In this document: positions 59,202-64,000 of the stretch, one piece after another
How the letters are laid out: each line of letters begins with the position of its first letter
How positions within the stretch are numbered: position 1 is the first letter of the stretch
NCBI GenBank assembly: GCA_963848205.1
Contig: CAWKCV010000001.1
Coordinates: 62,001-126,000 of the forward strand
Reading direction: 5' to 3'
Length of the DNA stretch: 64,000 nucleotides
DNA from: BOG-908 sp963848205
GTDB lineage: Bacteria > Pseudomonadota > Alphaproteobacteria > Acetobacterales > Acetobacteraceae
Notes under the pieces: model-generated
Told to the model about the DNA's origin: nothing
What the model saw: only the letters and a program-made list of their open reading frames with translations
Databases searched by the model: none
Position numbers and translations under genes: made by a program

Positions 59202-59998
59202 CTGTCGATACGCGGCCCGTCGCCACACACCTCTCGGCCGATGCGGCACGCGAGGGATTGCGCGTTCTGCCCCACACCGGCGGCCTGGTCGCCACCGGCG
59301 TCGGCAAAACCTACAAGAAGCGCCCGGTCGTGCGGAACGTCTCCGTCCAGCTCCGTCGCGGCGAGGCCGTCGGCCTGCTCGGCCCAAACGGCGCCGGCAA
59401 GACCACCACCTTCTACATGATCGTGGGCCTCGTCCGCCCCGATACCGGCACCATCAAGCTCGACGGCAACGAGATCACCACGCTGCCCATGTATCGCCGC
59501 GCCCGCCTTGGCATCGGCTACCTGCCGCAGGAAGCCAGCGTGTTCCGCGGCCTCAACGTCGAACAGAACATCATGGCCGCCCTCGAAGTCGTCGAACCCG
59601 ACCCCGACGCCCGCGACCAGGCCTGCGACGAGCTCCTCGCCGAATTCGGTATCGGCCATCTACGCCGCACTCCCGCGCTCGCGCTGTCCGGCGGCGAACG
59701 CCGCCGCGTCGAAATCGCCCGCGCACTCGCCACCGGCCCCAGCTACATCCTGCTTGACGAGCCGCTCGCCGGCATCGACCCGATCGCGGTGGGCGAAATC
59801 CGCGACCTGGTGCGCCACCTCAAGCATCGCGGCCTCGGCGTGCTGATCACTGACCATAACGTGCGGGAAACATTGGATATCATCGACCGGGCGTACATCA
59901 TGCACGATGGGCAGGTGCTGATGGAGGGCGTGCCGCAGGAGGTCGTGGCGAACGCGGATGTCAGGCGCGTTTATCTTGGGGAAAAGTTTTCGCTTTAA
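59198..59998 (+). CDS. lptB: LPS export ATPase LptB
   Basis: Cytoplasmic ATPase of 266 residues that drives LPS extraction. Walker A GLLGPNGAGKTT, Q-loop YLPQEASVFRGLNVEQNIMA, signature LSGGERRRVEIARAL, Walker B ILLDEPLAGIDPIAV, switch TDHNVRETLDI. It has an N-terminal extension of about 30 residues. The ATG overlaps the lptA stop codon (ATGA). The stop is followed at once by repeat elements; rpoN, common downstream in relatives, is absent. Confidence 0.95.
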   Translation: MTVDTRPVATHLSADAAREGLRVLPHTGGLVATGVGKTYKKRPVVRNVSVQLRRGEAVGLLGPNGAGKTTTFYMIVGLVRPDTGTIKLDGNEITTLPMYRRARLGIGYLPQEASVFRGLNVEQNIMAALEVVEPDPDARDQACDELLAEFGIGHLRRTPALALSGGERRRVEIARALATGPSYILLDEPLAGIDPIAVGEIRDLVRHLKHRGLGVLITDHNVRETLDIIDRAYIMHDGQVLMEGVPQEVVANADVRRVYLGEKFSL

Positions 59999-60000
59999 GA

Positions 60001-60062
60001 AAAGCAAGCAGTCCTTTTTTGAAAAAAGGACCAAAAAACTTCTGTTCCGCTGTCGCGTGCTC
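60001..60062 (+). repeat. Intergenic hairpin element, copy 19 (type A)
   Basis: AAAGCAAGCA, stem-loop GTCCTTTTTTGAAAAAAGGAC (60011-60031), then CAAAAAACTTCTGTTCCGCTGTCGCGTGCTC. Complete; near-identical to copy 6. Confidence 0.88.
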
Positions 60063-60075
60063 CTCGTGAGCCTCC

Positions 60076-60133
60076 CGACAGCGGAGCAAAAGTCTTTTGC
60101 TTCTTTTCTTCAGAAAAGAAGACCCTCCTTCCT
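60076..60133 (-). repeat. Intergenic hairpin element, copy 20 (type B)
   Basis: Inverted partner of copy 19: perfect stem-loop CTTCTTTTCTTCAGAAAAGAAG (60100-60121), then CAAAAGACTTTTGCTCCGCTGTCG. The two tails face each other across about 13 bases. Confidence 0.88.
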
Positions 60134-60174
60134 TTGCCCTTGCAAACCCACCCGCCACGTCAAATCATCCCCGT

Positions 60175-62724
60175 ATGTCTGGCCCGCCCTTTCGAGTCGG
60201 CACCGAGCACCGCGATAGCGGCATCTTCTCCCCCCGTGTGCGCGCCGTTCTTGGCCCGACCAACACCGGCAAGACCCACCTCGCCATCACAAGGCTGCTC
60301 GGCCACACGTCCGGCATCATCGGTTTCCCGCTGCGCCTGCTGGCCCGCGAGAACTACGACCGCATGGTCGCCGCCAAGGGCGCCCGCTCCGTCGCCCTGA
60401 TCACCGGCGAGGAAAAAATCGTGCCGCCCGAGGCGCGCTGGTTCAGTTGCACCGTGGAAGCCATGCCGCTCGACCGTCGGGTCGAGTTCGTCGCCGTGGA
60501 CGAAATCCAGCTCTGCGCGGACGCCGACCGTGGCCACGTCTTCACCGACCGCCTGCTGCACGCCCGCGGCCTGGTGGAAACCATGTTCCTGGGTGCCGAG
60601 ACCATCCGCCCGCTGCTGCAGCGCCTGGTGCCGCAGGCCGAGGTCGAGACCCGCCCGCGCCTCTCCCAACTGACTTATTCCGGGCCGATCAAGCTGGTGA
60701 AACTGCCGCCGCGCAGCGCCATCGTCGCCTTCAGCGCGGCGGAGGTTTACGCGATCGCCGAGCTGATCCGCCGCCGTCGCGGCGGCTGCGCGGTGGTCAT
60801 GGGCCGCCTCTCGCCGCGCACCCGCAACGCCCAGGTGGCGCTGTACCAGGACCGCGAGGTGGACTTCCTCGTCGCCACCGACGCGATCGGCATGGGGCTG
60901 AACATGGACGTGAACCACGTCGCGTTCGCCGGCCTGCAGAAATATGACGGGCATCGGCCGCGCCGCCTGACCGCCGCCGAAATCGCCCAGATCGGCGGCC
61001 GCGCCGGCCGCGGCATGCGCGACGGCACCTTCGGCACCACCGGCAACTGCCCTGAAATCCCCGAGGAGCTGGTCGAGGCCGTCGAGGCGCACGTGTTCGA
61101 CCCGATCGAAAGCGTCGCCTGGCGCAATTCCGAACTCGATTTCAGCCATGTGGACGGTCTGCTCGACAGCCTGCTGGCGCCCCCGCCAGCCCCCGGCCTG
61201 GTGCGCGGCAACGATGCCAGCGACCTCGAGACGCTCGCCTCCCTCGCGCGCGACCCTGACATCCGCAAGCTGGCCCAGGGGCGGCGCGCGGTCCGCCTGC
61301 TGTGGGAAGCCTGCCAGGTGCCGGATTTCCGCAAGATCACCGACGACAGCCACATGCGTATCTGCGCCCGCATCTTCGGCCATCTGGCGCGCGGCCAATT
61401 GCTGCCGGCCGACTGGCTGGACCAGCAATTCTCCCAGCTCGGCGGCACCGAAGGCGACATCGACACGCTGATGGCGCGCCTCTCCGGCGTGCGGGTCTGG
61501 TCCTACATCGCCGCGCGGGGCGACTGGGTGCCCGACGCCGCGACCTGGCAGCAGCGTGCACGCGATATCGAGGACCGCCTCTCCGACGTGCTGCACGAGC
61601 GTCTCACCGCCCGGTTTGTGGATCGACGCGCCGCCCACCTGATGCGCCGCCTGGAGGAAGCAGAGAGCGGCGACGAGCTGCTGAGCGCGGTCACCACCCG
61701 CGGCGAGGTGGTGGTCGAGGGCCACCCCGTCGGCCATATCGCCGGCTTCGCCTTCCTGCCCGACCCGGTGGCCGAAGGGCCCGAGAAGCGCCTGGTGCTG
61801 CGTGCCGCGCGACGCTCGCTGCGCGAAGAGATGCCGCGCCGCGTGGGCTTGCTGGAGGCCGCGCCGGATGCCGCCTTCACGCTCTCTCCCGATCACGCGA
61901 TCGTCTGGTCGGAAGCCCCTGTCGCCCGGCTGCGCCCCGGTGCCAGCCTGATCCGGCCTTCCATCGAGGTGATCGACACCGAATTCCTCGACGGTGCTCA
62001 GCGCGAGCGCATCCGCCTCCGCCTGCAAGCGTGGCTGGATGCGCGGCTCGCGCAGGATCTGGCGCCGCTGTTCGCGGCAGTCGCCCGTGCCAGCGCGGAC
62101 GCCAGCCTGCGCGGCCCGCTGCATCGCTTGCAGGAGGCGGGCGGCGTGGTGGTCGGCGCCACCGAGGCCGACATTGAACCGGCGCTGCGTGGCGCGCTCA
62201 AGGCGGTGGGCGTGCGCGCCGGCCGCTTCGCGCTCTACATCCCCGACCTGCTCAAACCACGCGCCGCCGCATGGCGCGCCCAGCTCTGGGCCATCCGGGC
62301 GCGGATACCCACGCCTGCTTTGCCCAATCCCGGCCAGGTCAGCCTGCCGTGCCCGGATCAGAGGCAGGCTGATTTCCTGGCAATGATGGGGTGGGTACCG
62401 GCGGGGCCTGTCCTGCTGCGGCTGGATATCGCCGAGCGGGTAGCCGCCGAGCTCGCCTATTCCACGCGCGGCAAGCCGGCGCCGTTGCCGTTGGCCATGG
62501 CCCAGCGGCTGGGTGTGCGGGCCGAGATCATGCCGGCCGTGCTGCGCGGCCTGGGTCTGCGCATCCTGCCCGCGCCGCTTCTCGCGCCCGAGATTTATGG
62601 CCCGCCACCACCGCCGATGATCGCCCAGCCGAAGCGCCGCCCTGTGGAAGCAAAGCAGCCCGCTCCCCTGCCGCCACCGCGCCCCGACTCGCCCTTTGCC
62701 GCGCTGGCGGCATTGCGTCGCTAG
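60175..62724 (+). CDS. SUV3-like superfamily 2 RNA helicase
   Basis: ATP-dependent helicase of 849 residues, the alphaproteobacterial relative of mitochondrial Suv3. Motif I VLGPTNTGKTHLAI (about 23-36), DEIQ box AVDEIQLCADADRGH, motif IV-V FLVATDAIGMGLNMDV, and motif VI QIGGRAGRGMRDGT. The C-terminal 500 residues are helical and end in a Pro-rich, basic tail. The start MSGPPFRVGTEHRD is chosen because the frame upstream lies in the repeats. Probably acts in RNA turnover. The S4 gene starts six bases after its stop codon. Confidence 0.9.
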   Translation: MSGPPFRVGTEHRDSGIFSPRVRAVLGPTNTGKTHLAITRLLGHTSGIIGFPLRLLARENYDRMVAAKGARSVALITGEEKIVPPEARWFSCTVEAMPLDRRVEFVAVDEIQLCADADRGHVFTDRLLHARGLVETMFLGAETIRPLLQRLVPQAEVETRPRLSQLTYSGPIKLVKLPPRSAIVAFSAAEVYAIAELIRRRRGGCAVVMGRLSPRTRNAQVALYQDREVDFLVATDAIGMGLNMDVNHVAFAGLQKYDGHRPRRLTAAEIAQIGGRAGRGMRDGTFGTTGNCPEIPEELVEAVEAHVFDPIESVAWRNSELDFSHVDGLLDSLLAPPPAPGLVRGNDASDLETLASLARDPDIRKLAQGRRAVRLLWEACQVPDFRKITDDSHMRICARIFGHLARGQLLPADWLDQQFSQLGGTEGDIDTLMARLSGVRVWSYIAARGDWVPDAATWQQRARDIEDRLSDVLHERLTARFVDRRAAHLMRRLEEAESGDELLSAVTTRGEVVVEGHPVGHIAGFAFLPDPVAEGPEKRLVLRAARRSLREEMPRRVGLLEAAPDAAFTLSPDHAIVWSEAPVARLRPGASLIRPSIEVIDTEFLDGAQRERIRLRLQAWLDARLAQDLAPLFAAVARASADASLRGPLHRLQEAGGVVVGATEADIEPALRGALKAVGVRAGRFALYIPDLLKPRAAAWRAQLWAIRARIPTPALPNPGQVSLPCPDQRQADFLAMMGWVPAGPVLLRLDIAERVAAELAYSTRGKPAPLPLAMAQRLGVRAEIMPAVLRGLGLRILPAPLLAPEIYGPPPPPMIAQPKRRPVEAKQPAPLPPPRPDSPFAALAALRR

Positions 62725-62730
62725 AGCACG

Positions 62731-63009
62731 ATGGAGAGTGCCGACCATCAGCGCCTGGACAAATGGCTGTGGTGCGCCCGATTTGCCTCGACGCGGACGG
62801 CGTGCGCCGAGATGGCCGAAAGCGGCCTGCTGCGGATCAACCGTCAGCCGACGGACAAGCCGCACGCCAAAGTGCGCGTGGGCGACGTGCTGACATTGCC
62901 GCTTTATTCCGGCGTGCGCGTGGTGCAGGTGCAGGCCCTGGCTGCCCGCCGCGGTGGCGCGCCGGAGGCACAAACGCTCTACCGCGCCTTGGAAGCAGCG
63001 CAGGACTGA
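62731..63009 (+). CDS. S4-domain RNA-binding protein (Hsp15-like)
   Basis: Protein of 92 residues. The S4 domain begins QRLDKWLWCARFASTRTACA and continues GLLRINRQPTDKPHAKVRVGDVLTL, the usual length and spacing. Hsp15-like proteins bind stalled 50S-peptidyl-tRNA complexes. It starts six bases after the helicase stop codon, so cotranscribed. Confidence 0.9.
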   Translation: MESADHQRLDKWLWCARFASTRTACAEMAESGLLRINRQPTDKPHAKVRVGDVLTLPLYSGVRVVQVQALAARRGGAPEAQTLYRALEAAQD

Positions 63010-63080
63010 GCGCCGTCGGGTTGCGCGCCGCGGGAGGAGCGGCCATATCGCGATCGCTCGTGGACCAATTGGAGAACGCG

Positions 63081-63413
63081 ATGACCTACGTGGTCACCGA
63101 AAACTGCATCAAGTGCAAATACATGGATTGTGTCGAAGTCTGTCCGGTGGACTGCTTTTACGTTGGCGAGAACATGCTGGTGATCAACCCGGACGAGTGC
63201 ATCGATTGCGGTGTGTGCGAGCCGGAATGCCCCGCCGAGGCGATCGTGCCCGACAGCGACGACAAGGCCGCACCCTGGGCCGAGCGCAACCGCATCTATG
63301 GCACCCAGTGGCCTAACATCACGCGCAAGGGCACCGCCCCCGAGGATGCGGATGCCTGGAAGGACAAGCCGGGCAAGGAGGCATTGTTCTCCGCCGAGCC
63401 CGGCAAACCGTAG
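63081..63413 (+). CDS. fdxA: 7Fe ferredoxin FdxA
   Basis: Soluble electron carrier of 110 residues with 3Fe-4S and 4Fe-4S sites: NCIKCKYMDCVEVCPVDC and DECIDCGVCEPECPAEAI. The C-terminal half is the usual extension of alphaproteobacterial FdxA. GGAG lies eight bases before the ATG. Next to carD, as in most relatives. Confidence 0.95.
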   Translation: MTYVVTENCIKCKYMDCVEVCPVDCFYVGENMLVINPDECIDCGVCEPECPAEAIVPDSDDKAAPWAERNRIYGTQWPNITRKGTAPEDADAWKDKPGKEALFSAEPGKP

Positions 63414-63685
63414 CTAGCGATTTGCCGGCCGCCGTGCGCGGCCCGCAGGTCTGGTGCACTGCGGCAACGGGCCTGACGAAGTTCGGAATTTGTGCTATGG
63501 CATCGCGCCAGAAGACGTCGCCCCCGCGTTCATGCGGGACAATTGCAGCTCTCATCCTGTCCGACGTGGCACTCCGCAAGCGGATCGCGCCGCGCGGGAC
63601 AACTGACAGTTAGGCACCACGCGACGCCGTCGACCGCGCCGGACCGGCTGCCACCGGGCCGGCATCACAGGAGTTGTTCAGCCAA

Positions 63686-64000
63686 GTGCCGACCAAGACA
63701 GCCGCCGTCAAGAAATCCCCCGCAGCCGAGTCCAAGGTTGCCCGCCCCAAGCCCGATGCGACCAAGGCCGAGCAGCAGACGGATGTCGCGCCCGCGCCGC
63801 TGGCCGAGGCTGCGACGGTTCCGGATGAGCCGGCAGCATCGGCCACGCCGGATGCACCCGCCGCTCCGATGCTCGTGAAAGAGCAGCCGGCCGCCGACGA
63901 AGCGGTCGCCGACGCCACGACGCCGGACGAAGCCGCGTCGCCGGAGGCCGCTCCCGCTGCGGCGGCCGCGGAGGCCGAGGAAGAGGAGGACGAGGAGGAA
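63686..64000 (+). CDS. carD: CarD-family transcription factor, N-terminal part
   Basis: Open frame of 105 codons running off the right edge. It begins with GTG (MPTKTAAVKKSPAAESKV) and is Ala/Pro/Glu-rich and disordered, ending in an acidic run (EAEEEEDEEE). The recognisable CarD domain is not yet reached. The call rests on position after fdxA and on the long low-complexity N-terminus that CarD has in Acetobacteraceae. The 270 bases before it hold no gene; AGGAG at 63669 is 12 bases from the start, a wide spacing. Confidence 0.55.
   Translation, partial: MPTKTAAVKKSPAAESKVARPKPDATKAEQQTDVAPAPLAEAATVPDEPAASATPDAPAAPMLVKEQPAADEAVADATTPDEAASPEAAPAAAAAEAEEEEDEEE

Noticed and set aside
60160..62973. 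937-codon open frame opposite the helicase gene
   Set aside because: Long antisense frames arise from high GC third positions; composition is Ala/Gly/His-rich, with no domain, while the plus-strand frame has all helicase motifs.

Overview
The window reads as a chromosomal segment of a GC-rich alphaproteobacterium, most likely an Acetobacteraceae member (Rhodospirillales). This rests on gene content and order: fabD-fabG-acpP-fabF-mltG, rpsF-rpsR-rplI, hisF-hisE-HIT, gcvT-gcvH-single-chain gcvP behind a tandem glycine riboswitch, mutM/ubiE/coaBC, lptC-lptA-lptB, and a SUV3-like helicase-S4-fdxA-carD block. It also rests on small families such as EipB/DUF1849 and DUF1491. Placement below family level is inference.

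Layout. 1-6.8 kb: the right part of a prophage or prophage remnant with a visibly lower GC content. It holds a head module read leftward (terminase small and large subunits, portal, scaffold-like, capsid, start of a connector gene), a lipoprotein, a DUF6362-like gene and a divergent repressor pair over a GTTAG/CTAAC operator. 6.8-13.7 kb: gmk, a secreted RTX-type repeat protein, then mltG-fabF-acpP-fabG-fabD. 13.7-16.5 kb: a sulfotransferase-like gene and the S6-S18-L9 operon. 16.5-22 kb: envelope polysaccharide and lipid genes (degenerate BY-kinase, Wzz-like protein, cyclopropane fatty acid synthase, GT61 glycosyltransferase). 22-28 kb: hisF-hisE-HIT, a GT-C membrane glycosyltransferase overlapping a sedolisin peptidase, and an Smr protein. 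28.3-33 kb: glycine riboswitch and glycine cleavage operon, followed by a decayed vapBC. 33-46 kb: EipB-like protein, ABC exporter, EmrAB efflux pair, an NMT1/THI5-type ABC importer, DUF1491, LOG, a small minus-strand gene, 23-bp tandem repeats and tRNA-Pro. 45-56 kb: mutM, ubiE, coaBC, FMN reductase, a DUF2987-like gene broken by a stop codon, ROK kinase, M48 and M3 peptidases, amino acid permease, UDG-like protein and thpR. 56-64 kb: a 291-bp palindrome, tRNA-Leu, RNase D-like exonuclease, the lpt operon, the helicase, Hsp15-like protein, ferredoxin and the start of carD.

The most striking structure is not a gene. It is a family of about 20 intergenic hairpin elements (AT-rich stem, then a run like CAAAAAACTTTTG, then a TTCCGCTGTCGCG tail). 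They often begin at or just after stop codons. Several occur as inverted pairs with the tails facing inward, and one copy supplies the last codons of the cyclopropane synthase gene. Other items worth a second look are a 24-codon ORF with a near-perfect extended Shine-Dalgarno, the 291-bp palindrome beside tRNA-Leu, a BY-kinase that has lost its P-loop lysine, and the decayed genes (vapBC, DUF2987).
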